The notes beneath the pieces were generated by a model. The model did no database searches. It worked only from the letters and a program-made list of their open reading frames with translations, and had not been told where the DNA came from. This document shows positions 8,762 to 17,174 of a DNA stretch of 64,000 nt, one piece after another. Each line of letters begins with the position of its first letter. Within the stretch, counting starts at the first letter, position 1. The DNA lies in assembly GCF_010614805.1 (NCBI RefSeq), contig NZ_JAAFZC010000001.1:1218001-1282000 (forward strand). The letters run 5' to 3'. A program made the translations under genes and the position numbers. The DNA comes from Pseudooceanicola aestuarii. GTDB taxonomy: Bacteria; Pseudomonadota; Alphaproteobacteria; Rhodobacterales; Rhodobacteraceae.

Positions 8762-9928
8762 TCAATGCCGCGGACCCAGCCGGGCGCCCAGGCGGTGCAG
8801 CATGTCCATGCACAGCGACAATTGCGACGCGGCCAGGAATTCGTCGGGCTTGTGCGCCTGGGTGATGGAGCCGGGGCCGCAGATCACCGCGGACATACCG
8901 ATCTGCTGAAACAGCCCAGCCTCTGTGCCGAAGGCGACGACATCGGCGGAATTGGCGCCCGTCAGCTCCGACACCAGCGCGCGGGCGGCGTTCAGATCCA
9001 TGGGTTCCAGCCCGGCGACCTCTCCGATGATGTCCGTCTCGATACTGGCGGCGGGCCAGATGCGGCGCATGGCGGGCAGCAGCTGGCTGTCCACGTATTC
9101 CTCCAATTGTTCGCGCACCCAGACGCGGTCCTGATCCTGCACGGGCCGCATTTCCCAATCCACTTCCGCCGCGCCGGGGATGACGTTGTGTACATGCCCG
9201 CCGGTCAGGCGGCCGATGTTGATCGTCGTCCACGGCGGATCGAACCGCGATCCCTCTGGCGCGCGGATTTGCAGGGCTGCGCGCAGTTCCAGCAGGCGGG
9301 TGACGAAGTAGGTGGCGAATTCCACCGCGTTCACCCCCTGGTCGGGCAGCGATCCATGCCCTTCCAGCCCGGTAAAGCGGGTGGTGTATTCACAGCACCC
9401 CTTGTGCCCCTCGATGATGCGCATTTCGGTCGGTTCACCGATGATGGCCAGCGCGGGCTTGACCTCCCGATCCGACAGCAATGCGGCGAGGGACTGGGCC
9501 CCCAGGCAGCCGACCTCCTCGTCATGGGTAAAGGCGAAATGGATCGGCCGGCGCAGGGTGCGGCGGGCATAGGCGGGCGCCATCGCCAGGCAGGCGGCGA
9601 TGAACCCCTTCATGTCGCAGGTGCCGCGCCCGTAGAACAGCCCGCCCTCGGCCCGCATGGCAAAGGGATCGGCGGTCCAGGGCTGGTCCTCCACCGGGAC
9701 AACGTCGGAATGGCCGGACAGCATGATGCCGCCCGGTGCCTCCGGCCCGATGGTGGCAAAGAGGTTGGCCTTGCGCCCCGTCGTGTCGGCGTGGATTTCC
9801 ACCCGCGCGCCGCAATCGTCCAGACGGTTGGCCATGGCGGCCATCATGTCCAGATTGCTGTCCGAGGACACGGTGGGAAAGGCGATCAGCTCTTCCAGGA
9901 TGTTGGTGGCAGTGGCGAGATCGGTCAT
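8762..9928 (-). CDS. M20 family deacylase (acetylornithine deacetylase/ArgE-like)
   Basis: A 388-residue zinc amidohydrolase. Visible metal and catalytic motifs are H73 and D75 in GHSDVVP, D105 in GTCDMKG, E137-E138 in HDEEVG and E166 in GEPTEM; a dimerisation domain lies near 175-285. ArgE enzymes deacetylate N2-acetylornithine, but many paralogues act on other N-acylated diamino acids. It overlaps the end of the ectoine-hydrolase-like gene by four bases (ATGA), so the two are co-translated. This suggests it removes the acyl group from the product of that enzyme. True ArgE for arginine synthesis is possible but the neighbourhood argues against it. The start at 9928 is set by the overlap. Confidence 0.85.
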   Translation of the reverse strand: MTDLATATNILEELIAFPTVSSDSNLDMMAAMANRLDDCGARVEIHADTTGRKANLFATIGPEAPGGIMLSGHSDVVPVEDQPWTADPFAMRAEGGLFYGRGTCDMKGFIAACLAMAPAYARRTLRRPIHFAFTHDEEVGCLGAQSLAALLSDREVKPALAIIGEPTEMRIIEGHKGCCEYTTRFTGLEGHGSLPDQGVNAVEFATYFVTRLLELRAALQIRAPEGSRFDPPWTTINIGRLTGGHVHNVIPGAAEVDWEMRPVQDQDRVWVREQLEEYVDSQLLPAMRRIWPAASIETDIIGEVAGLEPMDLNAARALVSELTGANSADVVAFGTEAGLFQQIGMSAVICGPGSITQAHKPDEFLAASQLSLCMDMLHRLGARLGPRH

Positions 9929-11115
9929 GTCTTCACGAACATCTTGCGGGGCCGGTTGCACAGCGTTTCCGCCGGGCCGTCCGGGGTGATGAGGATGGAT
10001 TCGGTGATCTCCAGCCCCCAGTTAGCCATCCACAGGCCGGGCATGAAGTGGAAGGTCATCCCCGCCTCCAGCACCGTTTCGTCCTCTGCCCGGAAGGAGA
10101 TCGTCCGCTCCCCCCAATCTGGGGGGTAGCTCAGCCCGATGGGATAGCCGCAGCGTTCGCCACGGGTGATGTTGGCCCGCTCCAAGGGCGCGGCCAGGGC
10201 ATGGGCGACATCGCAGGCGCGGTTGCCGGCGCGGGCCGCGTCGATCCCCGCTTCCAGCCCTTCGACCAGCGCGTCCTCCGCCGCCAGAAGGATGTCCGAC
10301 GGCTGCCCCAGGTAAAGCGTCCGGCAGAACGGCGCGTGATAGCGGCGGTAGCAGCCCGAAATCTCGAAAAACGTCGCCTCGCCCTCCTTGAACGCGCGGC
10401 CGTCCCAGGTGAGATGCGGCGCCGCAGCGTCAGAGCCGGAGGGCAACAGCGGCGGAATGGCCGCGTAGTCGCCCCAGCCGTCATCGACGCCGCGAATCGC
10501 GTCGCGGTAGATCTCGGCCACGATCTCGTTCTTGGGTACGCCGGGTTCGACGCGGTCCAGCAGCCCGTCGATGATCTTCTCCGAAATGCGCGCGGCGCGG
10601 CGCATGAAGACCAGTTCCTCGTCCGATTTCACCGCGCGGCACCAGTTCACCAGCGCGGTGCCATCGACAAAGGTGGCGTCAGGCAGTTCGGCGGTCAGAA
10701 CGGCATGGGCGCGGGCGGAGTAGTAGTAATTCTCCATCTCCACGCCGATCCGCGCGGTGCCTACCCCCATGGCCACAAGGTTGGAGGCCAGGTCCTGCAT
10801 CGGGTGGCGGTCGGTGGATTGCACGAAACTGTCGATGTAGCCGTGGATCCGGCTGTCTTCCATCCAGACGGTGCGCAATGCCCCGTTACGGTCCTGCATC
10901 CGGCCCCACCACCACGGATCGCGATCGAGAAAGACCACGACACCCTGGTGCACGTAAAAGCTCCACCCGTCATAGCCGGTCAGCCAGGCCATGTTCGACG
11001 GGTCGGTGACATTCAGCACCTCGATTCCGGCGCGTTCCATCGCGGCGCGGGTCTTGTTCAGGCGGCGTTGATATTCCTCATCGGAAAAGGGCAGATGTTT
11101 TTGCAGTTCCATCAT
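9925..11115 (-). CDS. doeA: M24 creatinase-fold hydrolase, ectoine hydrolase (DoeA/EutD)-like
   Basis: A 396-residue protein of the pita-bread M24 superfamily: an N-terminal creatinase-like domain (about 1-150) and a C-terminal catalytic domain. The segment NMAWLTGYDGWSFYVHQ and the later VQSTDRHPM closely resemble what I recall of DoeA, which opens the ectoine ring to N-acetyl-2,4-diaminobutyrate. The double ATG at 11110-11115 follows GGGAGACC. It is co-translated with an M20 deacylase, a logical next step, but M20 is not the usual DoeB family. Ectoine itself, hydroxyectoine or another cyclic or N-acyl compound is the inferred substrate. Other M24 members are creatinase and Xaa-Pro peptidases. 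Confidence 0.78.
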   Translation of the reverse strand: MMELQKHLPFSDEEYQRRLNKTRAAMERAGIEVLNVTDPSNMAWLTGYDGWSFYVHQGVVVFLDRDPWWWGRMQDRNGALRTVWMEDSRIHGYIDSFVQSTDRHPMQDLASNLVAMGVGTARIGVEMENYYYSARAHAVLTAELPDATFVDGTALVNWCRAVKSDEELVFMRRAARISEKIIDGLLDRVEPGVPKNEIVAEIYRDAIRGVDDGWGDYAAIPPLLPSGSDAAAPHLTWDGRAFKEGEATFFEISGCYRRYHAPFCRTLYLGQPSDILLAAEDALVEGLEAGIDAARAGNRACDVAHALAAPLERANITRGERCGYPIGLSYPPDWGERTISFRAEDETVLEAGMTFHFMPGLWMANWGLEITESILITPDGPAETLCNRPRKMFVKT

Positions 11116-11520
11116 GGCAGGTCTCCCCATTTGCCGGGCCTTGGCATTTTTTCTTTGAACACGGGGGCGCGTCTCGCAGCAATGCAGATTCCCGCACCCG
11201 ACAGGGCCACAAGGCGCAAAAGATGCGCCTTTGCCACGCAATTGGGCACGTTTTCAGGATAAGCGGCAACATATTGTAAAATATCGTGAAAACCGCAGTG
11301 GAACCGGTGTCGTTTCCGTTGCGGAATGGGTCGTCTTCGGGCAGTGCCTGAAATTGAGGCGAGACTTCCGCAAGGTATGCCCTAGGTCACTTGATCAGAG
11401 AGTCGAATCGGCTTCTTCCTGTAAGCGGGGGGCAGCCGACGGTTGCACTGGACCCTCTGTGTCTGTTTAGTTGTTAAACGATAAGCGGCAAAAGCCGCAG
11501 GAAAAAACGGGGAGCCAATC
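11116..11520. promoter_or_regulatory. Divergent control region between the doeA-like operon and the second ABC operon
   Basis: A 405-base region without a convincing gene. It holds several symmetric elements: AAGGCGC/GCGCCTT (11211-11217 and 11225-11231), ATATTGTAAAATAT (11271-11284), GTTTA/TAAAC (11465-11469 and 11475-11479) and a GCGGC-AAAA-GCCGC hairpin (11485-11498) just before the Shine-Dalgarno of the ATPase gene. These are candidate operators and a leader hairpin. No regulator gene lies in the cluster, so the controlling protein must be encoded elsewhere. Confidence 0.45.
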
Positions 11521-12624
11521 TTGGCTGAAACAACGGAGAGCGCCGCGTTCGTGGAATTCGAACGCGTGCAGAAAAGCTATGACGGCGAGATACTTGTCGT
11601 CAAAGACTTGAACCTCACGATGCCAAAGGGCGAATTCCTGACGATGCTGGGACCGTCGGGATCGGGAAAGACGACCTGTTTGATGATGCTGGCCGGGTTC
11701 GAAACCGCGACCCACGGCGAGATCAAGCTGGACGGCAAGCCGATCAACAACATCCCCCCGCACAAACGCGGGATCGGCATGGTGTTCCAGAACTATGCCC
11801 TGTTTCCGCACATGACCGTGGCCGAGAACCTCGCCTTTCCGCTGGAGGTCCGCAAGATCGGCAAGTCCGACCGCGAGGCCAAGATCATGCGTGCGCTGGA
11901 CATGGTGCAGATGGGCGATTTCGGCGGCCGCCGTCCGGCGCAACTGTCAGGTGGCCAGCAGCAGCGGATCGCCCTGGCGCGCGCGCTGGTATTCGAACCC
12001 GAACTGGTGCTGATGGACGAGCCGCTGGGCGCGCTGGACAAGCAGCTGCGCGAAACCCTGCAATTCGAGATCACCAAGCTGGCGCATGACCTGGGGATCA
12101 CCGTGGTTTACGTGACCCACGACCAGACCGAGGCGCTGACCATGTCGGACCGGGTTGCAGTGTTCGACGATGGCCGCATCCAGCAGCTTGCGCCGCCCGA
12201 TCAGCTCTACGAAAGCCCGCAGAATTCGTTCGTCGCGCAGTTCATCGGGGAGAACAACACCCTGCAAGGCGTGGTCAAGGAGATCCGCCCGGGCGGTCTG
12301 TGCACGGTCGAGCTGGACGACGGCGAGGTCATCGACGCCAAGGCGGTGAATGTCGGCGGCGTGGGGGATCGGACGCAGGTGTCGATCCGGCCTGAGCGGG
12401 TGGAATACAACCGTGACCGCCTGTCCGACGATGCCCACACCCTGAAGGCCGAAGTGCTTGAATTCATTTACATGGGCGACATTTTCCGGACCCGCCTGCG
12501 CGTGGCCGGCAAGGACGATTTCATCATCAAGACCCGGAACGCGCCGGACCAGCAGCGTCTGACGCCCGGCCAGCAGATCGAAATCGGCTGGCTGCCCGAG
12601 GATTGTCACGCGCTCGACGCGTGA
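11521..12624 (+). CDS. ABC transporter ATP-binding protein, polyamine/opine type
   Basis: A 367-residue ATPase of the PotA-like branch. Walker A GPSGSGKTT is at 44-52, followed by the signature LSGGQQQRIALARAL, Walker B ELVLMDEPLGALD, the H-loop VTHDQTEALT and a C-terminal TOBE domain. The start is a TTG at 11521, with GGGGAG eight bases upstream; no ATG occurs before the Walker A region, so an inefficient start may limit the amount made. It heads the operon with the binding protein, the DUF1330 protein and two permeases. It probably energises uptake of a cationic or amide compound handled by the divergent hydrolases. Confidence 0.9.
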   Translation: MAETTESAAFVEFERVQKSYDGEILVVKDLNLTMPKGEFLTMLGPSGSGKTTCLMMLAGFETATHGEIKLDGKPINNIPPHKRGIGMVFQNYALFPHMTVAENLAFPLEVRKIGKSDREAKIMRALDMVQMGDFGGRRPAQLSGGQQQRIALARALVFEPELVLMDEPLGALDKQLRETLQFEITKLAHDLGITVVYVTHDQTEALTMSDRVAVFDDGRIQQLAPPDQLYESPQNSFVAQFIGENNTLQGVVKEIRPGGLCTVELDDGEVIDAKAVNVGGVGDRTQVSIRPERVEYNRDRLSDDAHTLKAEVLEFIYMGDIFRTRLRVAGKDDFIIKTRNAPDQQRLTPGQQIEIGWLPEDCHALDA

Positions 12625-12633
12625 GAAGGCATA

Positions 12634-12690
12634 TCCGCGCCGCCAGTCCGGCGCGGACCGATGCGGCATCCCGTCTGCACCCGTGACGGG
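12634..12690 (+). other. Paired intercistronic hairpins before the binding-protein gene
   Basis: Two stems lie in the 110-base gap: TCCGCGCC/GGCGCGGA (12634-12641 and 12650-12657) and CCCGTC/GACGGG (12670-12675 and 12685-12690). Neither has a U-tract. They may mark an RNA-processing point that stabilises the downstream binding-protein message. Confidence 0.45.
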
Positions 12691-12734
12691 ACGCCCAAAC
12701 AAATCCCAAAACGGGTAAAACTAGGGAGACCAGT

Positions 12735-13850
12735 ATGAAACTGACCAACACCCTTCTGGCGACCGCGGCGCTGACCGTCGCCACGGGTTCGGCCCATGCC
12801 GAAAGCCACATGGCCAACGACATGACGCTTGTGTCCTGGGGCGGCGCCTATCAGGCGAGCCAGCAGAAAGCTTATGTGGAGCCCTACCAGGAGATGAATT
12901 CCGACGTGAATATCGTCTGGGACGAAAGCTCCAACGAGGCCGTGGCCAAGCTCCGCGCCATGAACGAAGCCGACAACATCACCTGGGATCTGGTCGACGT
13001 CGTCGCGGCGGACGCAATTCGTCTGTGCGACGAAGGCCTGGCGATGGAAATCGACTTCAACGAGATGCTGGCCGACGGCGACGACGGCTCCAAGGCCGAG
13101 GATGATTTCGGCGACATGCTGGTGAGCGATTGCTACATCCCGCAGATCGTCTATTCCACCACCTTCGGCTACCGCACCGACATGGTTCCCGAAGGCGCCG
13201 ACGCGCCCAGCGAGATTTGCGATGTCTTCGACCTGGAAACCTATCCGGGCAAGCGGTCGCTGGAAAAGCGTCCGATCAACAACATGGAATGGGCGCTGCT
13301 GTGTGACGGCGTGGCCAAGGAAGACGTCTACGACGTTCTCGCCACGCCCGAAGGGCAGGACCAGGCCCTGGCCAAGCTGGGCACCATCAAGGACGACGTG
13401 ATCTGGTGGTCCGCCGGCGCCGACACGCCGCAGCTGCTGGCCGATGGCGAAGTCTTCATGGGTTCCACCTACAACGGTCGCCTGTTCTCGGTGATCGAGG
13501 AGCAGGACCAGCCCGTCGCCATGATGTGGGACGCGCAGGTGTTCGACCTGGACGGCTGGATCATCCCGACCGGCCTGCCCGAGGATCGTCTGGCCCGCGT
13601 GATGGACTTCGTGAAGTTCGCCACCGACACCCAGCGTCTGGCTGACCAGGCGAAATACATCTCCTACGGCCCGGCACGCGCGTCCTCCGCGCCGCTGGTC
13701 GGTCAGCACGCCGAACTGGGCATCGAGATGGGTCCGCACATGCCCACCGATCCGGCCAATGCCGGGAACACGTTCCTCTACAACTACGAGTTCTGGGCGG
13801 ATTACCGCGACGACATCGACGCCAAGTTCCAGTCCTGGCTGGCACAATAA
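12735..13850 (+). CDS. Periplasmic binding protein of a polyamine-type ABC transporter
   Basis: A 371-residue secreted protein. The signal peptide is residues 1-22 (cleavage after Ala-His-Ala), and the mature protein begins with the strand MTLVSWGGAYQ, a motif of the PotD-like family that includes polyamine and opine binders. The mature chain is strongly acidic, as expected for binding a cationic ligand. AGGGAGACC precedes the ATG. It is flanked on both sides by intercistronic hairpins, consistent with higher expression than the permeases. The ligand is not known; the linked hydrolases point to an ectoine-like or N-acyl-diamine compound. Confidence 0.88.
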   Translation: MKLTNTLLATAALTVATGSAHAESHMANDMTLVSWGGAYQASQQKAYVEPYQEMNSDVNIVWDESSNEAVAKLRAMNEADNITWDLVDVVAADAIRLCDEGLAMEIDFNEMLADGDDGSKAEDDFGDMLVSDCYIPQIVYSTTFGYRTDMVPEGADAPSEICDVFDLETYPGKRSLEKRPINNMEWALLCDGVAKEDVYDVLATPEGQDQALAKLGTIKDDVIWWSAGADTPQLLADGEVFMGSTYNGRLFSVIEEQDQPVAMMWDAQVFDLDGWIIPTGLPEDRLARVMDFVKFATDTQRLADQAKYISYGPARASSAPLVGQHAELGIEMGPHMPTDPANAGNTFLYNYEFWADYRDDIDAKFQSWLAQ

Positions 13851-13889
13851 GGCATAGCGCCTGACGGGCGGGCCACGTGTCCGCTCCGC

Positions 13890-13915
13890 ACCGGTCCCCG
13901 TTTCGGGGGGCCGGT
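13890..13915 (+). terminator. Attenuator-like hairpin after the binding-protein gene
   Basis: A long stem built from ACCGG...CCCC (13890-13899) and GGGG...CCGGT (13906-13915), followed only by TTTCCC. It sits between the binding-protein stop and the DUF1330 start inside the operon, so it is more likely a partial terminator or mRNA stabiliser than a complete stop. Confidence 0.5.
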
Positions 13916-13974
13916 TTCCCGAACCGCCCGGAGAGGCGGCGCGGAACAACAAGAACCACAGGGAAGACGCGACG

Positions 13975-14262
13975 ATGCCCAAAGGGTACATCATCGGCCA
14001 TATCACCGTGAACGACCCCGACGATTACGCGGAATACATCCGTCTCGACACGCCCATTCTGGAGCGCCTCGGCGGCCGGTTTGTCGTGCGCGGCGGTACG
14101 TCCGAGACGCCCGAGGGGACGGCCGAAAGCCGCCACGTGGTCATAGAATTTCCAAGCTACGACGCGGCCCGCGCCGCGTATCACGACCCCGAATACCAGG
14201 AGGTCGCCGCGATACGCCGCAGGTCCGCCACCAGCACCATTATCGTCGTGGAGGGCGCCTGA
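13975..14262 (+). CDS. DUF1330 domain protein
   Basis: A 95-residue cytoplasmic protein of the DUF1330 family, an alpha+beta dimeric ferredoxin-like barrel. The start PKGYIIGHITV and the middle YAEYIRLDTPILERLGGRFVVRGG fit the family, as does the later YDAARAAYHDPEYQEVAAIRR. No enzymatic activity is established for the family. It lies between the binding-protein and permease genes, one base before the permease start, so it belongs to the transport operon. A small catabolic enzyme or a ligand-sensing accessory are both possible. Confidence 0.88.
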   Translation: MPKGYIIGHITVNDPDDYAEYIRLDTPILERLGGRFVVRGGTSETPEGTAESRHVVIEFPSYDAARAAYHDPEYQEVAAIRRRSATSTIIVVEGA

Positions 14263-14263
14263 C

Positions 14264-15880
14264 ATGACCGACAGCAGTACCGGACCGGACAAGGTTACCG
14301 GACCCACACCGGACAATGCCTTACGCTCTGCCGATCAGGCGGAGGACCAATCCGGCCCGATGCTGGCCGCTGACGGCACGCCGCTGAAACGCAGTCTCAG
14401 CCGCGCCTTGCGGCGGGAGAAGATGCGCGCGCTGATGCTGATCGCGCCACTGCTGATCTTTGTTCTCGTGACCTTCATCGTGCCCATCGGCGACATGCTG
14501 TTCCGATCGGTGGAGAACCAGATCGTGTCCGAAACGCTGCCCGAAACGGTGGATGTGCTGGCCGATTGGGATTCAGAGGCGCAGGAGCTGCCCGGCGATG
14601 ACGCGTTCACCGCGCTCTATGTCGATATGTGGTTCGCTGCCGAATACAAGAACCACACCCGGCTGGGCACCCGACTGAACTATGAACAGACCGGCGTGTC
14701 CTCGCTGTTTCGCAAGACGGGGCGGCGGGTGGACCGGTTCGACACCGACATCTACACCGAACAATTCACCGCGCTGGACCCGACATGGGCCGATCCCAAG
14801 ACATGGGCCGCAATGCTGAGCGGCCCGGCGGCCGAGCATCTGCCCTTCACCGCCCGGACCTGGGAGCGGTGGAAGCAGTATAACGTGGACGAAGGCGACA
14901 AGGTGCTGGAAGAGGATGTCGAGGATTTCCTGTTCACCGCCTTGTATTCCGACCTGACGAATGGCGCCGATGTCGCCGGTGTCAGCCCGCGCCTGGAACA
15001 GGCTGCCGCCGCCGTCGGAGAGTTCGAGACGGTTTCCCTGCAGGCGCAGTTCGAGGACGCGGACGAGGATTGGCTGTCGCCCGAGATCTGGAAGACGCTG
15101 CAAGTCTATTCGCCGGATTACACGCCGGGCTATTTCATGAATGCCGTGGATGGCCAACTGGGTGCCGACGGGTTCGAGATGCGGCCCGACAACGAACAGA
15201 TCTACGGCAAGTTGTTTCGTCGCACGCTGTTCATGTCGCTGATGATCATGGGGTCGTGCATCCTGCTGGGCTATCCCATCGCCTGGTTGCTGGCCAACCT
15301 GCCGATGCGCACCGCAAACCTTCTGATGATTCTGGTGCTGCTGCCGTTCTGGACCTCGCTTCTGGTGCGAACCTCGGCGTGGAAGGTGATGTTGCAACAG
15401 CAGGGCGTGATAAATGACGTACTGGTCTGGATGGGCCTTGTCGGGGACGGGTCGCGATTGGTGATGATCAACAACCAGTTCGGCACCATCGTGGCGATGA
15501 CGCATATCCTGCTGCCGTTCATGATCCTGCCGATGTATTCGGTGATGCAGACCATTCCGCCAACCTATCTGCGGGCGGCGAAATCGCTGGGCGCGACCAA
15601 TTGGACGGCGTTCTGGCGTGTCTATTTCCCGCAATCGGTGCCGGGGATCGGGGCGGGCTCCATCCTCGTCTTCATCCTGGCGATCGGCTATTACATCACG
15701 CCGGAAATCGTCGGCGGCACCACCGGGACATTCATTTCGAACCGGATTGCCTATCACATTTCCTCGTCGCTCAACTGGGGTCTTGCGGCCGCGCTGGGCG
15801 CCATCCTCCTGGCGGTCGTGCTGGTCCTCTACTGGGCCTATGACAAGATCGTCGGCATCGACAACGTGAAGCTGGGGTAA
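14264..15880 (+). CDS. ABC transporter permease with large periplasmic insertion
   Basis: A 538-residue permease, nearly twice the usual PotB length. After a polar N-terminus the first helix is near 55-77. About 235 mostly acidic, soluble residues (roughly 80-315) follow before the second helix near 322 and the normal MetI-type core with its EAA loop (RAAKSLGATNWTAFWRV). By topology the insertion should be periplasmic, where it could contact the binding protein or ligand. The start at 14264 follows the DUF1330 stop by one base, and the stop is four bases before the next permease, so translation is coupled. Confidence 0.87.
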   Translation: MTDSSTGPDKVTGPTPDNALRSADQAEDQSGPMLAADGTPLKRSLSRALRREKMRALMLIAPLLIFVLVTFIVPIGDMLFRSVENQIVSETLPETVDVLADWDSEAQELPGDDAFTALYVDMWFAAEYKNHTRLGTRLNYEQTGVSSLFRKTGRRVDRFDTDIYTEQFTALDPTWADPKTWAAMLSGPAAEHLPFTARTWERWKQYNVDEGDKVLEEDVEDFLFTALYSDLTNGADVAGVSPRLEQAAAAVGEFETVSLQAQFEDADEDWLSPEIWKTLQVYSPDYTPGYFMNAVDGQLGADGFEMRPDNEQIYGKLFRRTLFMSLMIMGSCILLGYPIAWLLANLPMRTANLLMILVLLPFWTSLLVRTSAWKVMLQQQGVINDVLVWMGLVGDGSRLVMINNQFGTIVAMTHILLPFMILPMYSVMQTIPPTYLRAAKSLGATNWTAFWRVYFPQSVPGIGAGSILVFILAIGYYITPEIVGGTTGTFISNRIAYHISSSLNWGLAAALGAILLAVVLVLYWAYDKIVGIDNVKLG

Positions 15881-15884
15881 CGCC

Positions 15885-17102
15885 ATGTCGGATCTGAGCA
15901 TAGACAAGGGAACGCCCAGCCTGACGGGCTTTACCATTCCCATGGTGGCGGTGTTGGGGGCCTTCTTCGGCTTTGTCGCCGGGAACGCGTTGGGATCGGC
16001 GCTGGTCGGGGTGATCCTCGGCGCGGTGATCGGGGCGGGGCTGGCCTACGGGCTGCTGACCTTCGCGCCGTCGCGGCAGGTCGGACGCTGGGGCACCATC
16101 GCGGTCTTTGCCGTGGTGGGGCTGCTGTTCGCCGGCCTTGGCGGATTCCTGGGGCTGGGGCTGATCGGGGCGGTGATGTCGTGGTTCGTCTACTGGATCG
16201 GGCGCGGCCATTTCCGGGACGGGGTGCCGATCTATTCCACCCCGGGCCAGACCCTGTGGCACAACACGCTGATGTTCATCTGCGGGCTGATCTTCTTCTT
16301 CCTGATCGCGCCGATCGTGGTGGTGATGCCGCTGTCCTTCAACGCCGAGGATTTCTTTACCTTCACCCCGGAGATGCTGCGCCTTGACCCCGAGGGCTAT
16401 TCGCTGAAGCACTACCGCGACTTCTTCGGCACCTCTGACTGGCAATTGGCGCTGAAGAACTCCCTGATCATCGCGCCCATCGCGACGATGATCTCCGTCT
16501 CGCTGGGCACGTTGGCGGCGATCGGGCTGTCGCAATCGCATGTGCCCTTTCGCCGGCCGATCATGGCGATCATGATCTCGCCGATGATCGTGCCGCTGAT
16601 CATCTCGGCCACGGGGATGTTCTTCTTCTATTCGACGCTGGGCAATTTCCTCGAAGGATCCCTGGGCCTGTCAAAAAGCTTTGTCGGCTATATCAAGGTG
16701 ATCCTGGCCCACGCAGTCCTGGGCATCCCCTTCGTCATCATCACGGTGACGGCCACGCTGGTGGGCTTCGACCGGTCGTTGACACGGGCGGCGGCGAATA
16801 TGGGGGCCGATCCGGTCACCACGTTCTTCCGGGTGCAGATGCCGTTGATCCTGCCGGGGGTGATCTCCGGTGGATTGTTCGCCTTCATCACGTCGTTCGA
16901 CGAGGTGGTCGTGGTGCTGTTCGTCGGCTCTGCCGCGCAGAAGACGCTGCCCTGGCAGATGTTCATCGGACTGCGCGAACAGATCTCGCCGACCATCCTG
17001 GCGGTGGCGACAATCCTGGTGGTGATCTCCATCGCGCTGCTGACCACGGTCGAACTCCTGCGCCGCCGGTCCGAACGGCTGCGGGGGATGTCGCCGGGGT
17101 AG
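15885..17102 (+). CDS. ABC transporter permease with extra N-terminal helices
   Basis: A 405-residue permease. The core (from about residue 125) is a PotC/PotI-like six-helix domain with EAA-type loop TRAAANMGADPVTTFFRV. It is preceded by about four additional Gly/Ala-rich helices (residues 15-110) with repeated GxxxG-like spacing, which ordinary PotC proteins lack. It must pair with the upstream insertion-bearing permease. GGTAACGCC precedes the ATG. It is the last gene of the operon and is followed by a terminator hairpin. Confidence 0.87.
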   Translation: MSDLSIDKGTPSLTGFTIPMVAVLGAFFGFVAGNALGSALVGVILGAVIGAGLAYGLLTFAPSRQVGRWGTIAVFAVVGLLFAGLGGFLGLGLIGAVMSWFVYWIGRGHFRDGVPIYSTPGQTLWHNTLMFICGLIFFFLIAPIVVVMPLSFNAEDFFTFTPEMLRLDPEGYSLKHYRDFFGTSDWQLALKNSLIIAPIATMISVSLGTLAAIGLSQSHVPFRRPIMAIMISPMIVPLIISATGMFFFYSTLGNFLEGSLGLSKSFVGYIKVILAHAVLGIPFVIITVTATLVGFDRSLTRAAANMGADPVTTFFRVQMPLILPGVISGGLFAFITSFDEVVVVLFVGSAAQKTLPWQMFIGLREQISPTILAVATILVVISIALLTTVELLRRRSERLRGMSPG

Positions 17103-17124
17103 GGGGCACGCGCCACGCATGAAA

Positions 17125-17153
17125 AAGGGCCGGTCCCTCGGGGGCCGGCCCTT
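17125..17153 (+). terminator. Terminator after the second ABC operon
   Basis: Nine-bp stem AAGGGCCGG (17125-17133) and CCGGCCCTT (17145-17153) with an 11-base loop, followed by CGTCGTT. It lies between convergent genes and probably serves both strands, since AAAA precedes the stem and gives U residues on the minus strand. Confidence 0.7.
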
Positions 17154-17174
17154 CGTCGTTCGGGGTGGGTGGAC

